A stretch of 64,000 nucleotides of DNA, taken from positions 806,001 through 870,000 of the forward strand of contig NZ_JACIDS010000003.1 in the NCBI RefSeq assembly GCF_014196455.1, written 5' to 3'. The DNA comes from Kaistia hirudinis (GTDB taxonomy: Bacteria; Pseudomonadota; Alphaproteobacteria; Rhizobiales; Kaistiaceae). Position 1 is the first letter of the stretch. Each line of letters starts with the position of its first letter. Below the pieces are notes generated by a model, which was not told the DNA's origin, made no database searches, and saw only the letters and a list, made by a program, of their open reading frames with translations. Made by a program: the position numbers and the translations under genes. Below are positions 43,341 to 51,542 of the stretch, piece after piece.

Positions 43341-44062
43341 TGAGCGCCATTCTGCAAATCGAAGGTTTGCGCAAGCAGTTCGGCGGCGTGACGGCACTGG
43401 CCGGCGTCGACCTCGCGATACAGGAGGGCGAGATCCTCGGTGTGGTCGGGCCGAACGGCTCCGGTAAGACGACACTCTTCAATGTCGTGACGGGCGTTCA
43501 CAAGCCGAGCGGCGGGCGCGTGCTCTGGCATGGGCGCGACATAACGGGTCTGGCAGCGCACCAGATCTCGGGTGTCGGCATCGGCCATACGTTCCAGCAG
43601 GCCATGGCCTTTCCGGGGCTGCCGGTCATCGAGAATGTGCGCATCGCCTGCGAGCATGCGCGCCGATCGTCCCGTGCCTATCCCTGGACCACGCCGGAGG
43701 CGCTCCTGCGCTTCGTCGGCCTTTCCGATCTCGCCGGGGAGCGCGCGGGCGTCCTGCCCTTCGGCAATCTCCGCCTGCTCGGTATCGCGCTGGCGCTGGC
43801 GACACGGCCCTCGCTGATCCTGCTCGACGAACCGGCAGCCGGGCTCAACGACAAGGAGACGCTGGCGCTTGTCGGGCTGGTCAAGCAGTTGCCCGAGCAT
43901 GGCATCAGCGTCTGCGTCATCGACCACGACATGAAGCTGATGCAGATGCTTTGCCGGCGGCTGGTGGTTCTCGACTTCGGATCGAAGATCGCCGACGGGC
44001 CGATCCGCGATGTGTTGAACGATCCCAAGGTTCTGGAAGTCTATCTCGGGGGCGTGCTGTGA
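43337..44062 (+). CDS. Branched-chain-type ABC transporter ATPase (LivG-like)
   Basis: A 241-residue ATPase with Walker A GPNGSGKTT and Walker B LILLDEPAAGLN, plus the LivG C-terminal VLNDPKVLEVYLG. The usual LSGG signature is altered here: the region before Walker B reads VLPFGNLRLLGIALALAT, as in a minority of LivG proteins. It is coupled to LivM and LivF by short overlaps. Confidence 0.92.
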   Translation: MMSAILQIEGLRKQFGGVTALAGVDLAIQEGEILGVVGPNGSGKTTLFNVVTGVHKPSGGRVLWHGRDITGLAAHQISGVGIGHTFQQAMAFPGLPVIENVRIACEHARRSSRAYPWTTPEALLRFVGLSDLAGERAGVLPFGNLRLLGIALALATRPSLILLDEPAAGLNDKETLALVGLVKQLPEHGISVCVIDHDMKLMQMLCRRLVVLDFGSKIADGPIRDVLNDPKVLEVYLGGVL

Positions 44063-44790
44063 CGCTTCTTTCGGTTCGCGGCATCACGACCGGCTATGGC
44101 CCCTCCATCGTCAACCGCGATGTCTCCCTGACGCTCGGCGAAAACGAGATCATCACGATTCTCGGTCCGAACGGCGCCGGCAAGTCCACGCTGCTGCGCA
44201 CCATTGTCGGTCTCGTCCGTCCGCGCGCCGGCAGCGTCGTGATGGACGGGGAGGATCTGACGGGTCGTACGCCGGACGTCATGGCAAAGCGCGGCCTCGT
44301 TCTGGTGCCGGAGGGGCGGCGCATCTTCGCCGACATGACGGTGGCGGAAAATCTGCGCCTCGGCGCCTATGCGCGGCGCGATGCCGACGGCATCGAGGCC
44401 GACGTCGAGGTCATGGAGGGGTTCTTCCCGATCCTGGCGGCAAAGCGCCAGCAGAAGGGTGGCTCGCTCAGCGGCGGCCAGCAGCAGATGCTGGCGATCG
44501 CGCGCGGCCTGATGGCTCGCCCGCGGGTTCTGCTGCTCGACGAGCCCTCGCTCGGCCTGTCGCCGCTGCTGGTGAAGGAAATTCAGGCGATCATTCTCGG
44601 CATCGGCGCGCGCTTCGGCGCTTCCGTTCTGCTCGTGGAGCAGAACGCCGGTCTGGCGCTCTCGGTGGCATCGCGCGGCTACCTCATGCAGAACGGCCGC
44701 ATCGTCACCTGCGGCCCGATCTCCGAGCTGAAGGACATGGCGCTGATGCGCGAGCTCTATCTCGGCGGGGCGACGGAGCCAGCGTCATGA
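44059..44790 (+). CDS. Branched-chain-type ABC transporter ATPase (LivF-like)
   Basis: A 243-residue ATPase with GPNGAGKST, GLVLVPEGRRIFADMTVAEN, LSGGQQQMLAIARGL and LLLDEPSLGLSP. The start is a GTG at 44059 overlapping the LivG stop. Its own last codons overlap the larA start by four bases, so transport and racemase synthesis are directly coupled. Confidence 0.93.
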   Translation: MTLLSVRGITTGYGPSIVNRDVSLTLGENEIITILGPNGAGKSTLLRTIVGLVRPRAGSVVMDGEDLTGRTPDVMAKRGLVLVPEGRRIFADMTVAENLRLGAYARRDADGIEADVEVMEGFFPILAAKRQQKGGSLSGGQQQMLAIARGLMARPRVLLLDEPSLGLSPLLVKEIQAIILGIGARFGASVLLVEQNAGLALSVASRGYLMQNGRIVTCGPISELKDMALMRELYLGGATEPAS

Positions 44791-46079
44791 GCCCGGAACC
44801 GATCGCGCTATCCTATGGGCGCGGCCATCTGCCCGTGCGGCTGCCGCCGGGGTCGGTCGGCCATGTCATCCGCAAGCAGCCGCTGCCCAAGCTCGCCGAT
44901 CCCGCGGCGGCCCTTGCGGCGGTGCTGGCCGATCCGATCGGGTCGCGGCCGCTCGCCGAACTCGCGCGGGACCGGAAGAGCGCCTGCATCCTCGTCTGCG
45001 ACATTACGCGGCCCGTGCCGAACCGGCTTTTCCTGCGGCCGATGATCGAGGTGATGATCGCATCCGGCATTCCGCTCGCGGAGATCTCGATCCTCGTCGC
45101 GACCGGTCTGCACCGGCCCAATCTCGGCGACGAACTCGCAGAGCTGATCGGCGATCCCTGGGTGCTTGAGCATGTGCGGATCGTCAATCACGACGCACGG
45201 GATGATGCCGCCCATGTCGATCTCGGCTATACGCCGGTCCGCCGGACCCCGGTGAAGATCGATCGCCTGTTCGCTGAGGCGGATCTGAGGATCGCGACCG
45301 GGCTGGTCGAACCGCATTTCATGGCTGGCTGGTCCGGAGGCCGCAAGGTGATCGCGCCCGGCGTGGCCCATCACGAGACGATCAGGACGTTTCATTCCGC
45401 CCGCTTCATGGAGGACCCGCTCGCGGTCCAGTGCAACCTCATCGGCAATCCGCTGCATGAGGAGCAACTGGAAATCGTCCGTATGCTCGGCGAGGTCTAT
45501 GCGGTGAACACGGTGCTCGACGAGGACCGCGATCTCGTCTGCATCACCTTCGGCGAGATCATCGCCAGCCATCAGTCCGCGGTCGATTTCGTTAGCGCGG
45601 CGACGCAGGTGCCGCTCGACCGGCGCTTCTCAACCGTCGTGACCTCCTCCGCCGGCTATCCGCTGGACAAGACCTACTACCAGACGATCAAGGGCATGGT
45701 GACGCCGCTGGACATCCTTGCGCCGGGGGGAACGCTCATCATCGCTTCGGAATGCTCGGAAGGCTTCGGCTCGCCCGAATTCCGGGACGCCCAGGCACGC
45801 CTGGTCGCTCTCGGTCCCGACCGGTTCCTGGCGACTCTGACGGCCAGGCGTCTCGCCGAGATCGACGAGTGGCAGACGGAGATGCAGCTGAAGCCCATGC
45901 GCCTCGGCGAGGTCGCGTTGTTCACGACGGGCCTTGCGGGCGAAAGCCGCCGGCTGACGGGCGTCACATTGATCGATGATGTCGATGCCGCAATCGCAAG
46001 GAGCGTCGCGCGCTCGGGTGATCCCCACGTCGCGGTGATTCCGGAGGGGCCCTATGTCGTGCCGCGCTTCGCACCATAG
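44787..46079 (+). CDS. larA: LarA-family nickel-pincer-dependent racemase/epimerase
   Basis: A 430-residue homologue of lactate racemase, which interconverts 2-hydroxyacid stereoisomers using the nickel-pincer nucleotide cofactor. The residues known from Lactiplantibacillus LarA can all be aligned: R75 in DITRPVP, H109 in ATGLHRP, H177 in EPHFMAG, the cofactor-attaching lysine K187 in SGGRK, nickel ligand H203 in FHS and K302 in YQTIKGM. The enzyme should therefore be active. LarA homologues accept various 2-hydroxyacids, so lactate itself is not certain. It is coupled to a branched-chain-type importer by a four-base overlap; larC, larE and larB follow at 48-50.8 kb. Confidence 0.93.
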   Translation: MSPEPIALSYGRGHLPVRLPPGSVGHVIRKQPLPKLADPAAALAAVLADPIGSRPLAELARDRKSACILVCDITRPVPNRLFLRPMIEVMIASGIPLAEISILVATGLHRPNLGDELAELIGDPWVLEHVRIVNHDARDDAAHVDLGYTPVRRTPVKIDRLFAEADLRIATGLVEPHFMAGWSGGRKVIAPGVAHHETIRTFHSARFMEDPLAVQCNLIGNPLHEEQLEIVRMLGEVYAVNTVLDEDRDLVCITFGEIIASHQSAVDFVSAATQVPLDRRFSTVVTSSAGYPLDKTYYQTIKGMVTPLDILAPGGTLIIASECSEGFGSPEFRDAQARLVALGPDRFLATLTARRLAEIDEWQTEMQLKPMRLGEVALFTTGLAGESRRLTGVTLIDDVDAAIARSVARSGDPHVAVIPEGPYVVPRFAP

Positions 46080-46086
46080 CGTCAGG

Positions 46087-46130
46087 CGGCATCCCGGCGC
46101 TTCACTGGCTACCTTTGCGGTGGGATGCCG
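46087..46130. terminator. Stem-loop between convergent larA and gntR
   Basis: A 9-bp stem (CGGCATCCC / GGGATGCCG) with a 26-base loop in the 103-base gap between two convergent genes. No clear T-run follows on either strand, so the terminator assignment is tentative. Confidence 0.4.
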
Positions 46131-46182
46131 TTCTGCGGTCGTCGTGCGATCAGGCGGGGCCCGCGCGTCGCTCACGCACGCG

Positions 46183-46929
46183 TCACGAGGAGAGTTTCGC
46201 GTCCCGCATCTCTCCGAAGCGCGCCATACTCTTGGTGAGATGGCTCCGGATGGTTCGCCGCGCCGCCGCCTCGTTGCCGTCGCGGATGGCGGTCAGGATC
46301 GCCTGATGCTCGCGCCGCATGCGTGCCGCATGCTGTTTGCGTTCCGCGGGCGTCATGCGATCGAGGCGCGCCCACTGGCGCGGGACCATGCTCGTTCCGA
46401 ACGTATCGAACAGCCGCGCATAATAGGGATTCTGGGTCGCCCGGAGAATCGCGCGGTGGAAGGCGTAGTCCTCCTCCGCGCCATAGCCCCCGCTTTCGAT
46501 CGCCTCGTCGAGCGCGGCAAGGCACGCCTGCATCTGCTCGATGTCGTGTTCGGTACGACGAAGCGCTGCGAGACCCGCGGCCTCGCATTCGATGCCCAGC
46601 CTGAGCTCGAGCACGCGGCGGACCTCGTCGATCGATTCGAGATCGTCGGGCAGGATCGTGAAGGAGGTCGGCTTGGGATTCGCGAGGACAAAGGCGCCGA
46701 GCCCCTGGCGGGTCGCAATGAGGCCCTTGGCCCGCAACGTCGCGAGCGCCTCGCGGACGATAGTGCGGCTGACGCCCGTCGCCCGGACGATCTCCTGTTC
46801 GGTCGGCAGGCGCTGGCCGGGCTTGAGGGCGCCAGACTCGATCTGGGCGATGAGCGTGTCGGCGAGGCCGCTACGCAGATTGGGGCCCTGGTGGATGGCG
46901 CCGAATACGACGTCGTCCTTGTCGGTCAT
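46183..46929 (-). CDS. GntR-family regulator, FadR subfamily (first in lar region)
   Basis: A 248-residue regulator with winged-helix motif LPTEQEIVRATGVSRTIVREAL and an FCD effector domain with EEDYAFHRAIL. Close resemblance of the HTH to those of the GntR genes at 50.8 and 61.1 kb suggests related binding sites. It is divergent from the hydroxyacid dehydrogenase and larCEB genes; the 127-base region between them holds a degenerate copy of the TTGT-ACG-ACAA element. Likely controls the lar genes in response to a hydroxyacid or oxoacid (inference). Confidence 0.9.
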   Translation of the reverse strand: MTDKDDVVFGAIHQGPNLRSGLADTLIAQIESGALKPGQRLPTEQEIVRATGVSRTIVREALATLRAKGLIATRQGLGAFVLANPKPTSFTILPDDLESIDEVRRVLELRLGIECEAAGLAALRRTEHDIEQMQACLAALDEAIESGGYGAEEDYAFHRAILRATQNPYYARLFDTFGTSMVPRQWARLDRMTPAERKQHAARMRREHQAILTAIRDGNEAAARRTIRSHLTKSMARFGEMRDAKLSS

Positions 46930-47015
46930 CTGGCTGTGAAATCCCGCAATGAACTGTTGCGCTTGCGCACCTTGCCTGTTGCTAGCGTAATCGCGCGCGA
47001 AAAGCAAAACCGATC

Positions 47016-47040
47016 GTTGTCGTAAGCTGGTACGAAACAA
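47016..47040. promoter_or_regulatory. Degenerate operator pair upstream of the larCEB group
   Basis: GTTGTCGTA at 47016-47024 equals nine bases of the reverse-oriented operator found at 39996-40008. TCGTA (47020-47024) and TACGA (47031-47035) form an inverted repeat with a six-base spacer, followed by AACAA. The site lies 17 bases before the start codon of the hydroxyacid dehydrogenase gene. The spacing differs from the perfect copies, so this is a candidate only. Confidence 0.35.
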
Positions 47041-47056
47041 AAAGGAAAGTAACGGC

Positions 47057-47968
47057 ATGAAGGAACGGATCGGATTCGTCGGTGTCGGCGCCATGGGTTC
47101 GGGTATGGCAGGTAATCTGCTTGCCAAGGGCTGGCCGATTACCGTCCTCGCGCATCGTCGACGTGAGGCGATCGATCGCCTTGTCCAGTCAGGCGCAGAG
47201 GAGGCCGCCAACGCGCGTGATCTCGCTGTTGCAAGCGATGTCGTTATTCTCTGCGTCACTGGCTCCGACCAGGTCCAGCAGCTTCTGGCCGGGCCGGACG
47301 GCATCGTGGCGGCCGGCAAGCCGCTCCTGCTCATCGATTGTTCGACATCCAACCCGTCCGTGACGACACGGCTCGCCGCGGATCTCGCGCCGCGCGGCAT
47401 AACCCTGATCGATGCCCCGCTGGCTCGTACGCCCAAGGAGGCGGCCGAGGGGAAGCTCGACGTCATGATCGGCGGGCCGGAGGAGGCCGTGGCGCGTGCC
47501 CGGCCCATTCTCGAGGCTTTCGCAGCGCGCATCGTCCCGACGGGGCCGGTCGGGACCGGTCACACCATGAAGCTGCTGAACAATTTCGTGTCGATGAGCT
47601 ATGCGGCGGTCTATTCCGAGGCCCTGATGCTGGGCGCCAAGGCGGGCCTGACGCCGCAGGTCTTCGACAGCGTTCTGCGCGGCAGTCGCATGGATTGCGG
47701 CTTCTATCGCGCGTTCTTCGAATTCGTGCTGGAACGCGACGAGAATGCGCAGCGCTTTGCGATGGTCAACGCGTTGAAGGACATGTCCTATCTCGCATCG
47801 TTCGCGCTGGCCTCCGGCGCGGTCAATCCGATCAACGCCGCCGTGCGCAATTCCTTCGCGACGGCCGTCGCCGCGGGGCAGGGCGAAGCGTTCGTGCCGG
47901 CGCTCTCCGACGTGATCGCGGCGGCCAATGGCCTATCGCTCGTCGGTCCGGTCGATCGGGCCGAATGA
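47057..47968 (+). CDS. 3-Hydroxyisobutyrate-dehydrogenase-family oxidoreductase
   Basis: A 303-residue NAD(P)-dependent beta-hydroxyacid dehydrogenase. The Rossmann motif GFVGVGAMGSGM spans residues 6-17, the substrate segment DAPLARTPKEA 119-129, and catalytic K172 with N176 in GHTMKLLNN. The family includes tartronate semialdehyde and 3-hydroxyisobutyrate dehydrogenases. The usual G-G after the DAP motif is replaced by A-R, so the substrate is probably not one of the standard ones. AAGGAAAG precedes the ATG. It overlaps or abuts larC. Confidence 0.9.
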   Translation: MKERIGFVGVGAMGSGMAGNLLAKGWPITVLAHRRREAIDRLVQSGAEEAANARDLAVASDVVILCVTGSDQVQQLLAGPDGIVAAGKPLLLIDCSTSNPSVTTRLAADLAPRGITLIDAPLARTPKEAAEGKLDVMIGGPEEAVARARPILEAFAARIVPTGPVGTGHTMKLLNNFVSMSYAAVYSEALMLGAKAGLTPQVFDSVLRGSRMDCGFYRAFFEFVLERDENAQRFAMVNALKDMSYLASFALASGAVNPINAAVRNSFATAVAAGQGEAFVPALSDVIAAANGLSLVGPVDRAE

Positions 47969-47979
47969 GGGCCGGACGG

Positions 47980-49290
47980 ATGCTCCAGCTGCACCTTGAT
48001 CCGCTCGGGGGTGTCGCAGGCGACATGTTCGTCGCCGCGCTGCTGGACCTCCGCCCCGATCTGGCTCCGGGCCTCCAGGCGGCACTTTCGCATTGTCCCC
48101 TGATCGCGGACGTGGATTGCACGGTCCTCGCACATGACGACGGGATATTGACCGGCAAGCGGTTCGTGGTGAGCAAGCCGGCCGCGACGGACATCGTATC
48201 AAGGCCGCATCGCCACGAGCCCTCCGATCTCCACCGGCATCCCCATGCTCCTGCGCCGGGACACACCCATGGAGACCCGCATGAGGATCAGGGCCATGGC
48301 TCGCCGAGCCACGGCCACATCCATTGGCGCGATATCCGCGCGGCCATGGCGCGGTCGCCGCTCGACGAGGTCACCCGCGCGCATGCGATCGGGATCTTCT
48401 CGCTTCTAGCCGGTGCCGAGGCGCGCATCCATGGCCAGGCGGTCGATGACGTGGCGTTCCACGAGGTGGGGGCCTGGGATTCCATTGCCGACATCGTCGC
48501 CGCGTCCTGGCTGATCGGCCGGCTCGACGTGCAGCGTTGGACGATCGGCGCAATACCGATCGGTAGCGGCCGCGTCCGGACGGCCCACGGTCCGCTCCCG
48601 GTCCCCGCGCCGGCCGCCGCCCGGCTGCTGGAGGGCTTCGAGGTGATGGATGACGGCATTGCCGGCGAGCGGGTTACGCCGACCGGCGCCGCGATCGTCG
48701 CCTATCTCTGCGGCAATCGCGATACGCCCGTCGCCGCGCGGGTGCTTCGCGCGTCAGGCTACGGCTTTGGTGCCCGCCGCCTGCCGGGCATCAGCAATTG
48801 CCTCCGCGTGCTCGCATTTGAAGCGCGGGCCGCCCATGCGCCCGCTACCGATGCTGTGGCGGTGCTCGAATGCGAGATCGACGATCAGAGCGGCGAGGAT
48901 CTCGCGACGGCGCTGGCGCATCTGCGGGCCGCGCCCGGCGTGATCGACGCCTTGCAGGCCCCTGTCTATGGAAAGAAGGGCCGGCTGATGACGCACCTGC
49001 GGATTCTGGCGGAGCCCGCCCATCGTTCGGCGGTCGAAGAGGCGATCTTCCACGAGACGACCACGCTTGGCATTCGCCATGCCATTGTCGCGCGGACCAT
49101 CCTGCGCCGCGAGATGAGGGAGATCGAACGGGACGGGCGCGCATTTCGCGCCAAGATCGCGGATCGGCCCGCGGGCCGGACCGTGAAGATAGAGGCGGAT
49201 GACCTCGCCGGGATTGGTGGCGCCGCGGATCGCTCGCGGCTGCGCGCCGGTCTGGAGGCAAAGCTGTTGCGGGAGGGGGAGGGGCCATGA
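47980..49290 (+). CDS. larC: LarC, nickel insertion protein for the pincer cofactor
   Basis: Inserts nickel into the dithiolated pyridinium nucleotide in a CTP-dependent step to complete the LarA cofactor. The 436-residue protein starts with LHLDPLGGVAGDMFVAALL, the LarC N-terminal signature, and contains GAIPIGSGRVRTAHGPLPVP and ECEIDDQSGEDLA. Between residues about 76 and 116 lies a histidine-rich insert with more than ten histidines, a likely nickel store. Its length matches a one-chain LarC; the ribosomal frameshift that splits LarC in Lactiplantibacillus is not needed here. An ATG at 47965 overlapping the previous stop is an alternative start; 47980 fits the family and has GAGGG upstream. 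Confidence 0.93.
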   Translation: MLQLHLDPLGGVAGDMFVAALLDLRPDLAPGLQAALSHCPLIADVDCTVLAHDDGILTGKRFVVSKPAATDIVSRPHRHEPSDLHRHPHAPAPGHTHGDPHEDQGHGSPSHGHIHWRDIRAAMARSPLDEVTRAHAIGIFSLLAGAEARIHGQAVDDVAFHEVGAWDSIADIVAASWLIGRLDVQRWTIGAIPIGSGRVRTAHGPLPVPAPAAARLLEGFEVMDDGIAGERVTPTGAAIVAYLCGNRDTPVAARVLRASGYGFGARRLPGISNCLRVLAFEARAAHAPATDAVAVLECEIDDQSGEDLATALAHLRAAPGVIDALQAPVYGKKGRLMTHLRILAEPAHRSAVEEAIFHETTTLGIRHAIVARTILRREMREIERDGRAFRAKIADRPAGRTVKIEADDLAGIGGAADRSRLRAGLEAKLLREGEGP

Positions 49291-50081
49291 CGCGGCAGCG
49301 GCTCGAGGCGGTGCTGTCCTCGCTCCCCCCGGTGGCCGTTGCGGTCAGCGGCGGCGTCGATTCCATGACGCTCGCCGTGCTGGCGCATCGCTTCCTCGGA
49401 CCCGCGGCGGTCGAAATCTTCCACGCCGTTTCGCCGGCCGTGCCCGTCGACGGGACCCGGCGGGTGCAACTTTGGGCGGAGCGCGAGGGCTGGAACCTCG
49501 TCGCGCTCGATGCGGGCGAGTTCGCCGACGGGCGCTATCGCGACAATCCCGTCAACCGCTGCTTCTTCTGCAAGGGCCATCTTTATGGCGCGATTGCTGC
49601 GGTTTCGCGCCGTCAGATCGTGTCCGGGACCAATATCGACGATCTCGGAGACTATCGGCCGGGCCTCGACGCCGCCCGTAGCGCGGGCGTGCGCCATCCC
49701 TATGTCGAGGCCGGGATCGACAAGGCGGGTCTGCGCGATCTCGCGCGCCAGCTGGGGCTCGGCGCGGTGGCGGAGCTGCCGGCCTCACCCTGTCTGGCGA
49801 GCCGGGTGGAGACCGCGATCCCTATCGATCCGGAGGCGCTGCTGGCCGTCGATGCCGTCGAGAAGCTCGTGATCGAACGCCTCGGCGTGCAGACCGTCCG
49901 CTGCCGCATTCGCCGCGCCGGCGTTGTGGTCGAGCTGGACGCGCCCGAATTGGCCGCGCTGCACGGCGATGGCGAGCTCGTGGCGGCGATCACGGCTCTT
50001 CTGCCATCGGATCTCGCGGGCCGGTCGATCGCGTTCGAGCCCTATCGACGGGGCAGCGCATTCTTGGGAGCCGGCGCATGA
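49287..50081 (+). CDS. larE: LarE, ATP-dependent sulfur transferase for the pincer cofactor
   Basis: A 264-residue PP-loop enzyme that adenylates the biscarboxylated pyridinium nucleotide and adds sulfur. The PP-loop is SGGVDS (residues 21-26). Cysteines C92 and C95 in RCFFCK and C169 in SPCLASR are present. LarE proteins with three such cysteines are thought to hold an iron-sulfur cluster, whereas the Lactiplantibacillus enzyme has only the sacrificial cysteine in the CLASR region. The gene overlaps both larC and larB by four bases. Confidence 0.92.
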   Translation: MTRQRLEAVLSSLPPVAVAVSGGVDSMTLAVLAHRFLGPAAVEIFHAVSPAVPVDGTRRVQLWAEREGWNLVALDAGEFADGRYRDNPVNRCFFCKGHLYGAIAAVSRRQIVSGTNIDDLGDYRPGLDAARSAGVRHPYVEAGIDKAGLRDLARQLGLGAVAELPASPCLASRVETAIPIDPEALLAVDAVEKLVIERLGVQTVRCRIRRAGVVVELDAPELAALHGDGELVAAITALLPSDLAGRSIAFEPYRRGSAFLGAGA

Positions 50082-50767
50082 CCTCCCCCGACATCGTCTT
50101 CGACTATGAGCGGGGCGAGCGCATCGGGCTGGATGAAGCGGTGTTCTGTGCCGGCAAAGGCCCGGCCCAGATCAGCGCGATCCTGTCCCTGGCGGCGGAG
50201 CGGGGCAGGGGCCTTCTGCTGACGCGCCTCGACGCCGATGGTCTCGCGCAGCTTCCTCCCGACCAGGCGCGCGCGCTCGACTATTGCGTGATGTCGCGGA
50301 CGGCATTCTTCGGTCCGCTGCGGCCGGTCACGAGCCGGGGCCGGGTCGCGATCGTGGCGGCCGGGACGTCGGATGCCGTCGTCGCGCGCGAGGCCGAGCG
50401 CACGCTCCGCCATGCCGGCATCGAGGCGTCGCTCATCCTCGATGTCGGGGTCGCCGGGCTCTGGCGCCTGCTGGAGCGGATCGACGAGATTCTCCGATTC
50501 CCGGTCGTGATCGCGGTCGCCGGCATGGATGCGGCAATCGCCAGCGTCCTCGGCGGGCTGTTGCGCGGCACGATCATCTGCGTGCCGACATCGGTCGGCT
50601 ATGGCGCCGCCGAGGCGGGGAGGACGGCGCTGAACGCCATGCTATCGAGCTGCGCTCCCGGCCTTCTGACCTGCAATATCGACAGCGGCTATGGCGCCGC
50701 CTGCGCGGCGATCCGCATCCTGAACAGCTTTCCCGACGCGCAACAGGATCCGTCGCGCGGCTCTTGA
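50078..50767 (+). CDS. larB: LarB, pyridinium-3,5-biscarboxylate nucleotide synthase
   Basis: First enzyme of pincer-cofactor synthesis: carboxylates nicotinic acid adenine dinucleotide and hydrolyses it. The 229-residue protein has an N-terminal region ending near residue 85 and a PurE-like domain with AGTSDAVVAREA, VPTSVGYGAA and NIDSGYGAACA. The catalytic cysteine is C192 in SCAPG, the position equivalent to the active-site cysteine of LarB. It is the last gene of the dehydrogenase-larC-larE-larB unit and converges with the next gntR; a bulged hairpin occupies about 50769-50802 between them. Confidence 0.92.
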   Translation: MTSPDIVFDYERGERIGLDEAVFCAGKGPAQISAILSLAAERGRGLLLTRLDADGLAQLPPDQARALDYCVMSRTAFFGPLRPVTSRGRVAIVAAGTSDAVVAREAERTLRHAGIEASLILDVGVAGLWRLLERIDEILRFPVVIAVAGMDAAIASVLGGLLRGTIICVPTSVGYGAAEAGRTALNAMLSSCAPGLLTCNIDSGYGAACAAIRILNSFPDAQQDPSRGS

Positions 50768-50809
50768 TCCGATCGCGTTGCTGCTTCCCGCAGCGGATCG
50801 GGTGTCCGT

Positions 50810-51529
50810 CTAGGGGGCCGGCTCAGCGGGCAGCCCGACGCGGCTGGCGGCGCCGGAGAGATGGGCGAGCATCGCCAGGCGTGCTGCATCCGGATCGCGG
50901 GCCTCGATCGCGTCCAGGATGCGCTGGTGCTCCCCGATCGTGACGCGGGCGAGTTCCTCGGACTTCTTCTGGTTGCCCGACGCCAGAATACTGTCGCGCA
51001 CACGTTCCGAAACGAACATCAGGAACTGGACCATATAGGCGTTGCCGGTGGCAGCGGCGACGGTCTTGTGGAAATTGAGGTCGTTGGTGAGCCAGGTGAC
51101 GCTGCCATAGGGAACGTTGTTCATCGTCTCCAGCGCGTCGCGCATGGCGGCCACATCCGCGTCCGTGCGCCGCTGCGCGGCAAGCGCGGCAGCCTGCACC
51201 TCGAGGATGCCGCGCAGCTCGAACAGGCTCCGGAAGGCTGTGGCCTGCTGCAGCGCGTCATAGTCGATCGTGAGCACGGTGGCGTTCGGCTCGTCCGAGA
51301 CGAAGGCGCCGCGCCCCTGCTGCGACCAGATGCGCCCTTCCGAGCGAAGCCGAGCGATGGCTTCGCGGATGACGTTGCGGCTGACGCCGAAGGTCACGGC
51401 GAGCTTCTGTTCCGTGGGCAACTGGTCGCCGGGCTTGAGCCGGCCTTGCGCGATTTCGCGTGAGATCGAACTCGCCACCAGCGTCGACAGATTGGGGCCG
51501 CGGCTTACCTTGTCGAGCTTCAATGTCAC
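50810..51529 (-). CDS. GntR-family regulator, FadR subfamily (second in lar region)
   Basis: A 239-residue regulator with HTH LPTEQKLAVTFGVSRNVIREAI and an FCD domain with NDLNFHKTVAAATGN. The GTG start at 51529 has GGAGAC seven bases upstream and avoids overlap with the oxidase gene that ends at 51543; a longer frame to 51622 would overlap it. It is co-directional with and 13 bases downstream of the FAD-linked oxidase gene, so they form an operon that probably is self-regulated through the operator at 53030-53042. Confidence 0.88.
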   Translation of the reverse strand: MTLKLDKVSRGPNLSTLVASSISREIAQGRLKPGDQLPTEQKLAVTFGVSRNVIREAIARLRSEGRIWSQQGRGAFVSDEPNATVLTIDYDALQQATAFRSLFELRGILEVQAAALAAQRRTDADVAAMRDALETMNNVPYGSVTWLTNDLNFHKTVAAATGNAYMVQFLMFVSERVRDSILASGNQKKSEELARVTIGEHQRILDAIEARDPDAARLAMLAHLSGAASRVGLPAEPAP

Positions 51530-51542
51530 GCCGCTGTCTCCA

